Assembly: GCA_910584265.1 (NCBI GenBank)
Contig: CAJTZE010000009.1
Span: 1-64,000 of the forward strand
Direction: 5' to 3'
From: an uncultured Dorea sp.
Lineage (GTDB): Bacteria; Bacillota; Clostridia; Lachnospirales; Lachnospiraceae
Length of the DNA: 64,000 nt
In this document: in pieces, positions 16,648-25,950 of the stretch
Numbering within the stretch: position 1 is the first letter of the stretch
Layout of the letters: the number at the start of each line of letters is the position of its first letter
Made by a program: the position numbers and the translations under genes
The notes under the pieces: generated by a model
Database searches by the model: none
Seen by the model: only the letters and a program-made list of their open reading frames with translations
Told to the model about the DNA's origin: nothing

Positions 16648-18000
16648 TGTCTCTTCAAATAAATTATCCCTTGTAATATTATTCAGCCATTTTCCGCTCC
16701 GGTATCTCCTGATCACTGCCGGCCATTTCGCAAATTCATCGGTACACAGCAGGAAATACACCCACAGTACCGGGAGCTTTAACACAAATGCCGCAAAAAA
16801 TCCCAGCGGCACTGCATAACACCACATTGTAATCCCGTCACAGATACAGCCAAAGCGGCTGTCTCCTCCCGCCCGGAAAATTCCTGCTATCAAGGTCGTA
16901 TTTACCGCAATCCCAATTACATAATAGCTGTTGATCATCAGCATCACCTTCAAATAACCCATAGCCGTATCAGATAAGTCCGCAAACCGCAGCACCAGCG
17001 GAGTAATCGCCAGTACTACCAGCCCGCCGGCGATACCTGTCGCAATCGTCAGCCTCATCACCCGGGATGTATAATCCCTTGCCTTCTCAATCTTGTTCTC
17101 ACCCAGTACATTTCCGACCAAAATACCGCCCGCACTTGCTACCCCAAAGCAGAATACCGTTCCAAAGTTACGAACTACTGTAACCAGAGAGTTCGCCGCC
17201 ACCGCATCCGTCCCCAGATGCCCGATAATTACAGAATACATGGAGAAGGCTACACCCCACAAAATATCATTAAAGAGCGCCGGGACCGCAAGCTTCACGA
17301 AATCCTGAAAGAGCAGCCTGCTCCGGATAAACATGTACGCGGGATTCAGTTTAATCTCTTCTGTCCTGCCTGACACGATAATACATGCCGCAAGCTCCAC
17401 AACACGGGAAACCGATGTGGCGATTGCAACGCCCGCGGCGCCCAGCTTCGGCGCGCCAAACAATCCGAAAATAAATACTGCGTTCAAAATGATATTCAGG
17501 GAAAAGGCCAGCACATTCAGCGACATTGTAATCACTGCCTTCCCAACGCTTCTTAAAATGGAAAGATATACCTCTATAATTCCCCAGCACAGGTAGGCAA
17601 TGCTCACAATCCTAAGATACTCTGCTCCCAGCCGGATAAGCTCCCCGTCATTGGTAAATATCTTCATCATCGGTTCGGGAACCGTGACTGCAGCAATGGC
17701 AAACACCACAGAAGCCGTCAGGGAAATCCGCATTGCAATTCCCTCGATCGCGCGGACCGGCTCCCATTCTCCCTTGCCGTAATACTGTGCACAAAGGATA
17801 CTCGCCCCTGTGCCCAGCCCGTAGAAAAACATAAATAATATCTGCGCATACTGCGCCGCAAGGGAAACAGCAGAAATTGCCGACTGCCCCACATAGTTGA
17901 GCATCACCACATCCGCCGAATTTACTGCCGCGCTGAGCAGATTCTGAATCACTATGGGAATAATTAATTTCCATATCTGGCTATAAAATTGTCTTTGCAT
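16645..18000 (-). CDS. MATE-family efflux transporter
   Basis: A 451-residue multidrug/toxic-compound exporter of the MATE family, normally driven by Na+ or H+. About twelve hydrophobic helices in two homologous halves are visible, with typical segments PIVIQNLLSAAVNSADVVML at the N-terminus and ASAGGILVGNVLGENKIEKA at the start of the second half. The substrate cannot be predicted. Start placed at MQRQFY, where GGGA lies 6 nt ahead; an in-frame ATG four codons earlier is also possible. The 5' end overlaps the ATPase gene by 20 nt. Confidence 0.88.
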   Translation of the reverse strand: MQRQFYSQIWKLIIPIVIQNLLSAAVNSADVVMLNYVGQSAISAVSLAAQYAQILFMFFYGLGTGASILCAQYYGKGEWEPVRAIEGIAMRISLTASVVFAIAAVTVPEPMMKIFTNDGELIRLGAEYLRIVSIAYLCWGIIEVYLSILRSVGKAVITMSLNVLAFSLNIILNAVFIFGLFGAPKLGAAGVAIATSVSRVVELAACIIVSGRTEEIKLNPAYMFIRSRLLFQDFVKLAVPALFNDILWGVAFSMYSVIIGHLGTDAVAANSLVTVVRNFGTVFCFGVASAGGILVGNVLGENKIEKARDYTSRVMRLTIATGIAGGLVVLAITPLVLRFADLSDTAMGYLKVMLMINSYYVIGIAVNTTLIAGIFRAGGDSRFGCICDGITMWCYAVPLGFFAAFVLKLPVLWVYFLLCTDEFAKWPAVIRRYRSGKWLNNITRDNLFEET

Positions 18001-19549
18001 AACGTATCCCATTCCTCTTCATAATCTCTTCCTCTCTGTTCTGACACGAAAAAAGAATCACCTGATGTCCGCATCCTGCAAGCCATCTCAAAGTCCGCTC
18101 CAGACGGACATCGTCATAAAACGCAAAGGTATCATCCAGCACCACCGGAAAATCCTCATCATAGAGGATCTCTGCAGCCGCCATACGCAGAGCAAAATAA
18201 ACCTGTTCCAGCGTCCCCCGGCTGACCTGTTCCACAGCCGCATACCTTCCCTGAAAAAGAAGACCCATATGCAGCTCCTCATCTGCCGCAAGCTTCTTAT
18301 ATCTGCCTCCGGTGACCGCTTCTATAATTTCAGAGGCTCTCTGGTTCAGACGCAGCGTCAGATCCTTCTGCATGCTGCCAGAGGCATCCTCCAGACGCTT
18401 TGCCGCAAGAAGAAGCGCCTCCCTTCTTCTGTCAAGCTTCTGATACTCGCCGCCCAGCTCATCCTGCTCCTGAAGCTGTTCCTGAAGGTTATCATACTCC
18501 ACCTGCTTTTCTTTCCTCTCTTCGGTCAGATGCTCCAGTTCCCAGATAAGCTTATCCGTTGATGCAAGCTCTTCCTCCGGCACGATCCCTTCCAGAAGCT
18601 CCTCAATCCCTGCCTCACCCTGTCCCCGCCTGCCGATCTTCATACGGTTCCAGGTATAGATTGCGCCGAGCAGAGCCGCCACCACTGTCACAAAAGAATT
18701 GAGCGGATTGGGAAGCAGCAGAAAAGCGAGTACGATCACTCCGAGAATCACAAGAATTTCAACCGGATGTACCCGCCATTTCGCAGGGCGCAGCACATCG
18801 GTAAACCGTTTTTTTACCCATTCATTTTCCAGCTTATCCTGCTCTTGCGCTTCCTCCTGTTTTCTAAATTCCAATTCCTCACTGACTTCTTCAATTTTAT
18901 CGTCGATGTGATGAAGCTCCCTCCATATATATGCCGCCTCCTGTTCGACAGTCTCCCGTTTCTTCTGCTTATCAAGAAGAACCTGCTTTGCCTCTTTATC
19001 AACTGTCTTTTTCTCCGCGGAGAGACTCTCTAAAGCCGCCGCCAGATTAAGGCTGCTGTCTCCTGCCGCATAATAACCGGCGGCGTAATTCTTAAGCTCC
19101 GCCGCCAGCGCCTGCCCCGCCGGAGCATGAAGCTGTCCGATGTACAATGTGTTCTCATAGGAGGTCTCTGTAAGTCCGTCAAGAAGCATGTCCAGATCTC
19201 CTTCTTCCACAGACAGCTCTTCTCCGTCCGTCTCACAGACCAGCAGCGCTTTTTTAGAATACTTGTCAAAGTTCCGCTGCAGCCAGAACTGCCGGCCTCC
19301 GCACTCAAACCTTAAGCCGCCTGCATAGTAGGTTCCGTTTTCCCACGGCTCATATCTGGAGAAGGTATCATTCGCGGCGCCTCTTCCTCTCCTGCGCTCC
19401 AGTCCAAACAGCATCGCTCTGATAAATGTATGCAGTGTTGACTTTCCTGCTTCATTCTCCCCGCAGACCAGCTGCAGGCCGTCCTGAAACTCAATACTTC
19501 TATTATGAAATTTGCCAAAATTCTTTATATCCAACTCAAGCAGCCGCAT
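17981..19549 (-). CDS. YhaN/SbcC-like AAA ATPase, short form
   Basis: A 522-residue SMC-like ATPase. The N-terminus MRLLELDIKNFGKFHNRSIEF leads into the Walker A GENEAGKSTLHTFI. The C-terminus has the ABC signature SRGTLEQVYFALRMA and Walker B DFPVVLDDTFAFYDD. Coiled-coil stretches lie at about 175-240 and 320-385. Two hydrophobic helices (about 262-297) lie between them, as in YhaN proteins. Full-length YhaN or SbcC is far longer, so the coil is strongly shortened. It lies 3 nt after the phosphoesterase gene, making a nuclease/ATPase pair like SbcCD or YhaNO. Confidence 0.85.
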   Translation of the reverse strand: MRLLELDIKNFGKFHNRSIEFQDGLQLVCGENEAGKSTLHTFIRAMLFGLERRRGRGAANDTFSRYEPWENGTYYAGGLRFECGGRQFWLQRNFDKYSKKALLVCETDGEELSVEEGDLDMLLDGLTETSYENTLYIGQLHAPAGQALAAELKNYAAGYYAAGDSSLNLAAALESLSAEKKTVDKEAKQVLLDKQKKRETVEQEAAYIWRELHHIDDKIEEVSEELEFRKQEEAQEQDKLENEWVKKRFTDVLRPAKWRVHPVEILVILGVIVLAFLLLPNPLNSFVTVVAALLGAIYTWNRMKIGRRGQGEAGIEELLEGIVPEEELASTDKLIWELEHLTEERKEKQVEYDNLQEQLQEQDELGGEYQKLDRRREALLLAAKRLEDASGSMQKDLTLRLNQRASEIIEAVTGGRYKKLAADEELHMGLLFQGRYAAVEQVSRGTLEQVYFALRMAAAEILYDEDFPVVLDDTFAFYDDVRLERTLRWLAGCGHQVILFSCQNREEEIMKRNGIRYAKTIL

Positions 19550-19552
19550 ACC

Positions 19553-20608
19553 TTAACCTCTTTTCGTCTCCAAAAGCGCCTGAACTCCTGCACACAGCGC
19601 TTCATATTCTATGCTGTCAGGCTCTGCATCTCCAAATCCCTCGATATACTTTCCCAGCAGGTTATTCCTGTTTGCCGCCAAAAGCCTTAAGAAATCAAAT
19701 GCCGGCCTTGTATCATCCACAATTTCAAGTACATTTCCAAAGGTGTCCATATTATTCAAGTCAAACTGCACCTCCGGATCCTTAAAGCCCTTCAGGGTAA
19801 CCTTATACATATTCTGCATGCCGAGGGCGCGGATCTCCTGCTCAAGCAGCGACCGCAGTCCGAAACCCGTCATATCTTCTTCCACTTCCACCTCCATATG
19901 GATGTACTCTCTGGAAGCTGAAAGCACAAACACAGTGCTGCAGCCGTTCTCATCCAACGTGCCCTTTATAAATCCATGCTTTCCTGTGTCATTCTTATCT
20001 GTCGGCTCCAATGCTCCCGCATAGGCCATCCGGTCCGGGATCAATTCCTGCGGCTTATGGATGTGTCCAAGTGCCGCATAGTCAAACCCAATCTTATCCA
20101 CCACTGTCCTGCGGAAAGGAAGATGCCTTTCATCCCCGCCATGGGCAAGCAGTATGCGGAATCTGCGGTCATCCTTAAGACGGATCTGCTCATACAGCGG
20201 TTCTTCCATCTCCTTCGTATAATAGCTGAGCCCGTAAACCGCCGTATCCAATTCTTTTATCTCTACATAGCTGATATCCCTGCTCAATATCATATGTACA
20301 TTAGAGCTCCATGTAAATGTCCGATAATAGGAATCCTTCTTAATATAATCATGATTTCCCGCCACAAGCACAACCTGCGTCTTTGTCAGCGTCCGAAAAA
20401 GATAATCCACTTCCTTCAGCTCTCTTAACAGAGGCTGCCTGTGAAATAAATCTCCTGCGATCAAAAGCAGTTCCGTCTGTTCCTCCTCACACAGTCCTAT
20501 CACTCTGCGGAAGCTGTCCCAGATCTCACTTTCTCTCTTTGCGCTGTACGCTCTTCCGGCGTCCGGTCTTACCCCTAAGTGTACGTCTGCGATGTGTATG
20601 AACTTCAT
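19553..20608 (-). CDS. SbcD/YhaO-like metallophosphoesterase
   Basis: A 351-residue calcineurin-like phosphoesterase of the Mre11/SbcD/YhaO group, probably a DNA exonuclease. Metal-binding motifs are visible in order: HIADVHLG, LIAGDLFHR, VAGNHDY, ILLAHGG and ALGHIHKPQ. The C-terminal capping region is shorter than in SbcD. It probably acts with the ATPase encoded directly downstream. Its first 83 nt overlap the end of the histidine kinase gene in a different frame. The start MKFIHIADVHLG is the family start and so is well supported. Confidence 0.88.
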   Translation of the reverse strand: MKFIHIADVHLGVRPDAGRAYSAKRESEIWDSFRRVIGLCEEEQTELLLIAGDLFHRQPLLRELKEVDYLFRTLTKTQVVLVAGNHDYIKKDSYYRTFTWSSNVHMILSRDISYVEIKELDTAVYGLSYYTKEMEEPLYEQIRLKDDRRFRILLAHGGDERHLPFRRTVVDKIGFDYAALGHIHKPQELIPDRMAYAGALEPTDKNDTGKHGFIKGTLDENGCSTVFVLSASREYIHMEVEVEEDMTGFGLRSLLEQEIRALGMQNMYKVTLKGFKDPEVQFDLNNMDTFGNVLEIVDDTRPAFDFLRLLAANRNNLLGKYIEGFGDAEPDSIEYEALCAGVQALLETKRG

Positions 20609-21752
20609 GTTCCGTTCCTTCTTCCTGCTTATTCTTTGACGGCAGCGTTACTACAAATTGAGTCTTCTCATCATCACTCTTCGCAATGATCCGTCCTCCG
20701 TGAAGCTCTACGATCTCTCTTGCAATGGCCAGTCCCAGCCCTGCGCCTCCCGTCTCTGTAGAACGGGAATTGTCCAATCTGTAAAATTTCTCAAATATAG
20801 TCTGAAGCTTGGCGCCCGGAATCTTCCTTCCCTCATTGCGGAAAATAATCTCCACATCGCCCCGCTTCATATGGGCGTCGATGCCGATCGTCGTATTCTC
20901 ATAGCAATAGGCAATTGCATTTCTGAGCAGATTGTCAAATACTCTTGCAAGCTTATCCGGGTCGCCTTCCACCTCCAGATTCTCATCCGCCTCTACCTCA
21001 CAGGTCAGATGCTTCTCCTGTAAAACTCCGTAGAGCTCATCTGCAATCTGCTCCAGCATCATAGAAAGATTCAGCTCCACCGGCTCTAATTCAAATTCCT
21101 GCAGGCTGAATTTCGTAATATCAAAAAACTCGTTAATCAATTCCCCCAGACGTACTGCTTTCTCAAGAGAAATGCGGGTGTATTTGGCACGCTCTGCTGC
21201 CGGCATATCCGGATGGCTCTCAAGCATCGTCAGATATGCAACCACCGATGTCAGCGGTGTCTTCAGATCATGAGCCAGAAACAAGACCATATCATTTTTG
21301 CGCTTATCGCTCTCAACCGCCTCCAGATCCTGCCGCTTCAGCGTAGCCTTGATCTCATTCAGCCGGATCTCAATGGGCTTCAGCTCCGTGATCAGATGGA
21401 TGGGCTCCGAGGATTCCGACAGGATATTCTCAATCCCGTCCCCCACCTGGTCCAGATATCTGGTCATCTGGGACAGAGCAATATAAAAAAACAGCGCAAA
21501 TAGAAGCAGGAATCCCACAATCATAAAAAATATCTTGTTATTCCCGATCAGTTTCCAATATAAATCAATGGCGGTTTTTTCTTCCATGTGAAGGGAAACC
21601 AGAAATTCTACAAATGCTGTTGCAAATGAATCATTGTATATCCCGTCTATAACATAGTTCAAAAGAAAACCGCCAACCAGTACAGTCAGAGCCGTAATCA
21701 GCACTGTCTGCAGTAATATGCTGAATTTCAGCTTACGATAACTATTCTTCAA
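20526..21752 (-). CDS. VanS-like sensor histidine kinase
   Basis: A 408-residue membrane sensor kinase. Membrane helices at about 12-34 and 72-93 enclose a short extracytoplasmic loop of roughly 37 residues. The H-box is FLAHDLKTPLTSV (His161), the N-box DNLLRNAIAYCYEN and the G-box GGAGLGLAIAREIVELHGG, all intact. The C-terminus runs about 33 residues past the usual VTLP end with a very basic tail (HRRRTLRGKTGRRK), encoded by the stretch that overlaps the phosphoesterase gene. It overlaps the response regulator gene by 11 nt. The signal sensed is unknown. Confidence 0.9.
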   Translation of the reverse strand: MKNSYRKLKFSILLQTVLITALTVLVGGFLLNYVIDGIYNDSFATAFVEFLVSLHMEEKTAIDLYWKLIGNNKIFFMIVGFLLLFALFFYIALSQMTRYLDQVGDGIENILSESSEPIHLITELKPIEIRLNEIKATLKRQDLEAVESDKRKNDMVLFLAHDLKTPLTSVVAYLTMLESHPDMPAAERAKYTRISLEKAVRLGELINEFFDITKFSLQEFELEPVELNLSMMLEQIADELYGVLQEKHLTCEVEADENLEVEGDPDKLARVFDNLLRNAIAYCYENTTIGIDAHMKRGDVEIIFRNEGRKIPGAKLQTIFEKFYRLDNSRSTETGGAGLGLAIAREIVELHGGRIIAKSDDEKTQFVVTLPSKNKQEEGTEHEVHTHRRRTLRGKTGRRKSVQRKERK

Positions 21753-22431
21753 CCTTATATCCTACTCCCCACACGGTCTTAATAAAATCCGAGTTTCCGG
21801 TAGGCGCACTCAGCTTCTCCCTGAGATGCCGGATGTGCACCATAACCGTGTTATTGCTGTTTTTGTAATATTTCTCATTCCATACCTTTTCAAATAACTC
21901 CTCCGAGCTGATCACCTTGCCCCGGTTCTCACACAAAAGCCACAGGATATCAAACTCAATAGGCGTTAAAGTCAGCGAAACCTCGTTATAGACACACTCA
22001 TGGGAGGTACGGTTCAGAAACAGTCCGCCGAAATCAATCACATCTCCTGCATCCTTACCGCCGTCATTATACTGGGTATAGCGCCTGAGCTGGGCCTTCA
22101 CCCTGGCCACCAGCTCCAGCGGGTTAAAGGGCTTCGGAATGTAATCATCTGCACCCATGGTAAGTCCTGTGATCTTATCCATATACTCCGTCTTTGCCGT
22201 CAGCATAATCACCGGGAAGGTATATTTCTCCCGTATCTTTTTCAGGATCTGGAAACCGTCAATATCTGGAAGCATCACGTCCAGAATTGCAAGATCAATC
22301 TTCTTGCCCGATAAACAGTGAAGTGCTTCTTCACCTGTATAATACTTAAACACCGAATATTGATCGTTCTGAAGATACAGCTCGATAACATCTGCAATTT
22401 CCTTCTCATCATCTACTACCAATATATTCAT
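21742..22431 (-). CDS. OmpR/VanR-family response regulator
   Basis: A 229-residue regulator. The receiver domain has the acidic pocket DDE (residues 7-9), the phosphoacceptor Asp51 (LAILDVMLPDIDG) and Lys in MLTAKTE. The winged-helix output domain ends in MVHIRHLREKL...IKTVWGVGYKVEE. It closely resembles VanR-type regulators, but no vanHAX genes are nearby, so glycopeptide resistance is not implied. It is first in the operon with the kinase and the YhaNO-like pair. Confidence 0.92.
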   Translation of the reverse strand: MNILVVDDEKEIADVIELYLQNDQYSVFKYYTGEEALHCLSGKKIDLAILDVMLPDIDGFQILKKIREKYTFPVIMLTAKTEYMDKITGLTMGADDYIPKPFNPLELVARVKAQLRRYTQYNDGGKDAGDVIDFGGLFLNRTSHECVYNEVSLTLTPIEFDILWLLCENRGKVISSEELFEKVWNEKYYKNSNNTVMVHIRHLREKLSAPTGNSDFIKTVWGVGYKVEE

Positions 22432-22468
22432 GCTGTCTCCTCCTTATCTGAATGTCCGCCCCCTCTGT

Positions 22469-23860
22469 TTACAGATCGCAGTTCTTTACCGTTCTAGGGA
22501 ATGGGATTACATCCCGGATGTTACCCATTCCGGTCAGGTACATGATGCACCGCTCGAATCCCAGGCCGAAGCCGGAATGTCTTGTGGAGCCATACTTACG
22601 GAGATCCATATAGAACTGGTAGTCCTCCAGCTTCAGGCCCAGCTCCTTCATGCGGCTCTCCAGCTTCTGATAATCGTCCTCTCTCTGGCTTCCCCCGATG
22701 ATCTCGCCGATTCCGGGTACCAGACAGTCCACTGCCGCAACAGTCTTATTATCATCATTCATCTTCATATAAAATGCTTTAATTTTCTTCGGATAATCCG
22801 TCACAAATACCGGACGCTTGAATACCTCTTCTGTCAGATAGCGTTCATGTTCCGTCTGCAGATCTGCCCCCCAGGATACCTTGTATTCAAATTTATCATT
22901 GTTCTTCTCCAAAAGCTCTACGGCCTCTGTATAGGTAATTCTTGCAAATTCAGAGGACGCTACATTCTGCAGTCTTGCGATCAGCCCCTTGTCCACAAAG
23001 GAATTGAAGAAGTTCATCTCCTCCGGTGCCTCTTCCATCACATAATTAATGACATACTTCAGCATCGCTTCTGCAATTTCCATATTATCATTCAAATCCG
23101 CAAACGCCATCTCCGGCTCGATCATCCAGAACTCTGCCGCATGGCGGGTTGTATTGGAGTTCTCTGCACGGAAGGTAGGCCCAAAGGTATAAATATTTCG
23201 GAACGCCTGCGCATAGGTCTCTCCGTTCAGCTGTCCGCTGACCGTAAGGCTGGTCTCCTTCCCGAAGAAATCCTGTGCATAGTCAATGCTTCCGCCGCCC
23301 TTCTTCGGAAGATTATCCATATCCAGTGTAGTTACCCGGAACATCTCTCCCGCGCCCTCACAGTCACTTGCCGTAATCAACGGCGTATGCACATACACGA
23401 AGCCTCTCTCCTGGAAAAACTTATGAATGGCATATGCTGTCAGAGAACGCACCCGGAATACTGCCTGAAAGGTATTTGTCCTCGGCCTCAAATGCGTGAT
23501 CGTCCTGAGATACTCAAAGCCATGGCGCTTCTTCTGCAGCGGATAGTCCGGGGCAGATGCACCCTCAACTGCCACTTCATCCGCCTGGATCTCAAAGGGC
23601 TGCTTCGCCTGCGGCGTCGCAACCAGCGTCCCGGTAACAATAATCGCGGCTCCCACATTCAATTTGGAAATCTCTGCAAAATTCTCTAATTTATCACTGT
23701 ATACCACCTGCAGCGGCTGGAAATAGGTTCCATCATTCACAACGATAAATCCAAAGGTCTTGGAGTCCCGGATGCTCCGTACCCAGCCTCCTATCGTGAT
23801 CTTCTTGTCCAGATATTCCTCCTGATTCTTGTACAGTTCCCTAATCGTCATCAAGTCCAT
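22469..23860 (-). CDS. asnS: Asparaginyl-tRNA synthetase
   Basis: A 463-residue class II synthetase that charges tRNA-Asn. The N-terminal OB-fold anticodon-binding domain (ITIGGWVRSIRDSKTFGFIVVNDGT) is followed by the catalytic core with motif 2 (FRAENSNTTRHAAEFWMIEPEMAF) and motif 3 (GFGLGFERCIMYLTGMGNIRDVIPFPRT). The FRAENSNTTRH version is typical of AsnRS rather than AspRS. Start placed at MDLMTIREL, with AAAGGAG 8 nt upstream; 23 further in-frame codons upstream are not part of the family. I see no T-box. Confidence 0.95.
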   Translation of the reverse strand: MDLMTIRELYKNQEEYLDKKITIGGWVRSIRDSKTFGFIVVNDGTYFQPLQVVYSDKLENFAEISKLNVGAAIIVTGTLVATPQAKQPFEIQADEVAVEGASAPDYPLQKKRHGFEYLRTITHLRPRTNTFQAVFRVRSLTAYAIHKFFQERGFVYVHTPLITASDCEGAGEMFRVTTLDMDNLPKKGGGSIDYAQDFFGKETSLTVSGQLNGETYAQAFRNIYTFGPTFRAENSNTTRHAAEFWMIEPEMAFADLNDNMEIAEAMLKYVINYVMEEAPEEMNFFNSFVDKGLIARLQNVASSEFARITYTEAVELLEKNNDKFEYKVSWGADLQTEHERYLTEEVFKRPVFVTDYPKKIKAFYMKMNDDNKTVAAVDCLVPGIGEIIGGSQREDDYQKLESRMKELGLKLEDYQFYMDLRKYGSTRHSGFGLGFERCIMYLTGMGNIRDVIPFPRTVKNCDL

Positions 23861-24029
23861 ACCTATAACTCCTTTTATCATAATCATAATTATATTCCAA
23901 CAAGTCTTCCTGCCATCCAAGATCTGCATCGAAAACTTCGTCTACTTAGTATAGCACAGAATAGTTCTTTCATGTACCCCCTTCCGCTCAGAAAAATAGC
24001 ATCTCCTTTCAAAAGCACGGCCAAAGCAG

Positions 24030-24083
24030 AAAAAGATGCTGCAAAGGCTGCATATTCCACATGCACATCCTCTACAGCATCTT
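24030..24083 (-). terminator. Terminator of the transporter/redox operon
   Basis: On the minus strand, AAGATGCTG pairs with CAGCATCTT around a loop of about 33 nt, followed by TTTCTGC. The 5' arm overlaps the last codons of the MFS gene. Confidence 0.6.
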
Positions 24084-25310
24084 GCTCCGCATTGTACCGG
24101 CTCTTAACCGCCTGCAGATAAAAGTTCCCATTACCGCACATAGTAAAAAAATCCCAAAAATAATTTTGTAGCCTGTCAATTGACACTGATCCAAAAGCCC
24201 GCCGGCAATCGAATAAAAAAACGCATCCGGCGAATAACCAAGAAAAGCTACCACTCCTATTACCGTTCCTTTTAATTCTTCCGGAATCCCCATTTCTGAT
24301 ATTGTTACCATGTTCATACTTTTTCCGGCTGTTGCCGCCACCGTAATAATCAAAACCACTGCAACTGCCGCCCCTATAGGTATTGCAAAAAAAAGACTTC
24401 CTAATAATACAATACCAAATATCACCGTCAAAATAAACGTATATTCTATCAGACTCACCGCCGAACCACACTTATCAGCAATTTTTCCTGCCAGTGGAGA
24501 TGCCAAAATCGTAATTATATTAACCCGGAATATAGAAATAACCAATATCGTTTCTTCATTCATCCGATACACCTGAGAAAAATAAGGAATCACATAGGTT
24601 AAAATCGATTGCAGCATATAATTAAAAAAAACTATGCCGACAATTCCCCATACCCTGAAATCTCTTAACACGTATGTCAGCATTTCCATATTTATAAACC
24701 CGCTTTTCTCTCTGTGCTCTGTATTCTCCTCTTTGAAAAACAATATAAGCAAAAGCAGGACAACAAAATGCATCATTCCATAGAGCCCGGAAACCGTCTG
24801 AAATACAAATATGCTGTCATTTACATTTCTCAGAACCAGTAGTCCTCCTGAGACGACAAGTATTCCAACCACATTGATCAGCGCAACATAGATTCCAAAT
24901 ACCATTCCGTTTCCATTGTGCAGTCTTAACCCGGACAGGATCTTCATAGATGCGGGGTAAAATGCCATCACAGATGTAAACGCCAGTAGTGCAAAAATCA
25001 CACACAAGCTATAATATCCGGGAATTGTAACTGCATACATATGCATGGCTCCGGATACCATGAGTGCGGCACACATAATCTTTTTCAAGGATGCCATGTC
25101 TGCCAGTATTCCACCAAGCAAATACGCCCCCAGACTTACAAAGCCATATATACTAAACAACGTGCTTAGCTGTGTATGATTAAGCCGCAACGCCTCCAGC
25201 ATTATATCATAAAACTGTCCTTTCATATACGGCAGTCCATATACTGCGGTATTTGCACACGACAAAATAACAATCAAAAGCAAAACATTTCTGTTTTCCA
25301 TCCTCTTCAT
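24072..25310 (-). CDS. Major facilitator superfamily transporter
   Basis: A 412-residue secondary transporter with about twelve hydrophobic helices. The MFS loop 2-3 signature is seen in degenerate form (GGILADMASLKK) and again in the second half (GKIADKCGS). The substrate is unknown. Start ATG at 25310 overlaps the preceding permease stop by 4 nt (ATGA), marking it as the last gene of the operon. This placement suggests it handles the same compound or a product of its metabolism, perhaps as an exporter or exchanger. That is inference. Confidence 0.8.
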   Translation of the reverse strand: MKRMENRNVLLLIVILSCANTAVYGLPYMKGQFYDIMLEALRLNHTQLSTLFSIYGFVSLGAYLLGGILADMASLKKIMCAALMVSGAMHMYAVTIPGYYSLCVIFALLAFTSVMAFYPASMKILSGLRLHNGNGMVFGIYVALINVVGILVVSGGLLVLRNVNDSIFVFQTVSGLYGMMHFVVLLLLILFFKEENTEHREKSGFINMEMLTYVLRDFRVWGIVGIVFFNYMLQSILTYVIPYFSQVYRMNEETILVISIFRVNIITILASPLAGKIADKCGSAVSLIEYTFILTVIFGIVLLGSLFFAIPIGAAVAVVLIITVAATAGKSMNMVTISEMGIPEELKGTVIGVVAFLGYSPDAFFYSIAGGLLDQCQLTGYKIIFGIFLLCAVMGTFICRRLRAGTMRSKML

Positions 25311-25942
25311 TTTTTTATACCCTGCGTTTTTCTTCTGGCCTTGTCTTCCCATAGCTGCAGAATAGCAGACAGCAAAAAAGCTAAAACCGCACACAAAGCA
25401 GAACCGGCAATCACCTTATTCCAATGACGCATAACAAGCCCCATCAGAATCAATTCTCCAAGGCCGCCCGCTCCTATCGTTGCCCCCAGCGTTCCCATAG
25501 TAACAGTCCCTATTGCCGCAAGTTTGATTCCGTTTATGATCATCGGCAGCGCCAGCGGCCATTCTACCGAAAAGAAAAACTGTATTTTACTGTATCCCAT
25601 TCCCAATCCTATTTCACGGATCGCAGGATTGATTTCATCAAACCCTTCTGCAATATTTTTTATTAGAACATACTGATTGTAAAGTACCAGCGTAACAATT
25701 GCCGTGGTATTTCCAAGTCCGGTAAACGGCAGAAGAATAACCAGCATAGCCAGTGTCGGAATGGAAAATATCAAATTGCACACCCCATTGACAATTCCTG
25801 ACAACCGTTTATATTTTGAGATCAAGATTCCAAATGGCAGTGCAATGATAAATGATACTGCCACAGCAATTACAGTTATCTGTATGTGCTCCAGCAGACA
25901 TATCAGAATCTTATCATAATGTTTACTTATATACTCTATCAT
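25307..25942 (-). CDS. OpuC-type ABC transporter permease (second)
   Basis: A 211-residue integral membrane subunit of the glycine betaine/carnitine/choline (OpuCB/OpuCD-like) permease family. Five or six helices are visible, with the binding-protein-dependent permease loop EIGLGMGYSKIQFFFSVEWPLALPMIINGIKLA, which contacts the ATPase, and GTLGATIGAGGLGELILMG after it. It starts 8 nt after the ATPase gene. It would form the channel with the permease at 26920-27555. Confidence 0.88.
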   Translation of the reverse strand: MIEYISKHYDKILICLLEHIQITVIAVAVSFIIALPFGILISKYKRLSGIVNGVCNLIFSIPTLAMLVILLPFTGLGNTTAIVTLVLYNQYVLIKNIAEGFDEINPAIREIGLGMGYSKIQFFFSVEWPLALPMIINGIKLAAIGTVTMGTLGATIGAGGLGELILMGLVMRHWNKVIAGSALCAVLAFLLSAILQLWEDKARRKTQGIKK

Positions 25943-25950
25943 TCATATCC

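Noticed and set aside
21742..22431. Glycopeptide resistance (VanRS) locus
   Set aside because: Regulator and kinase resemble VanRS, but no vanH, vanA/B or vanX genes are present. The VanZ-like gene 9 kb away is a common housekeeping homologue.
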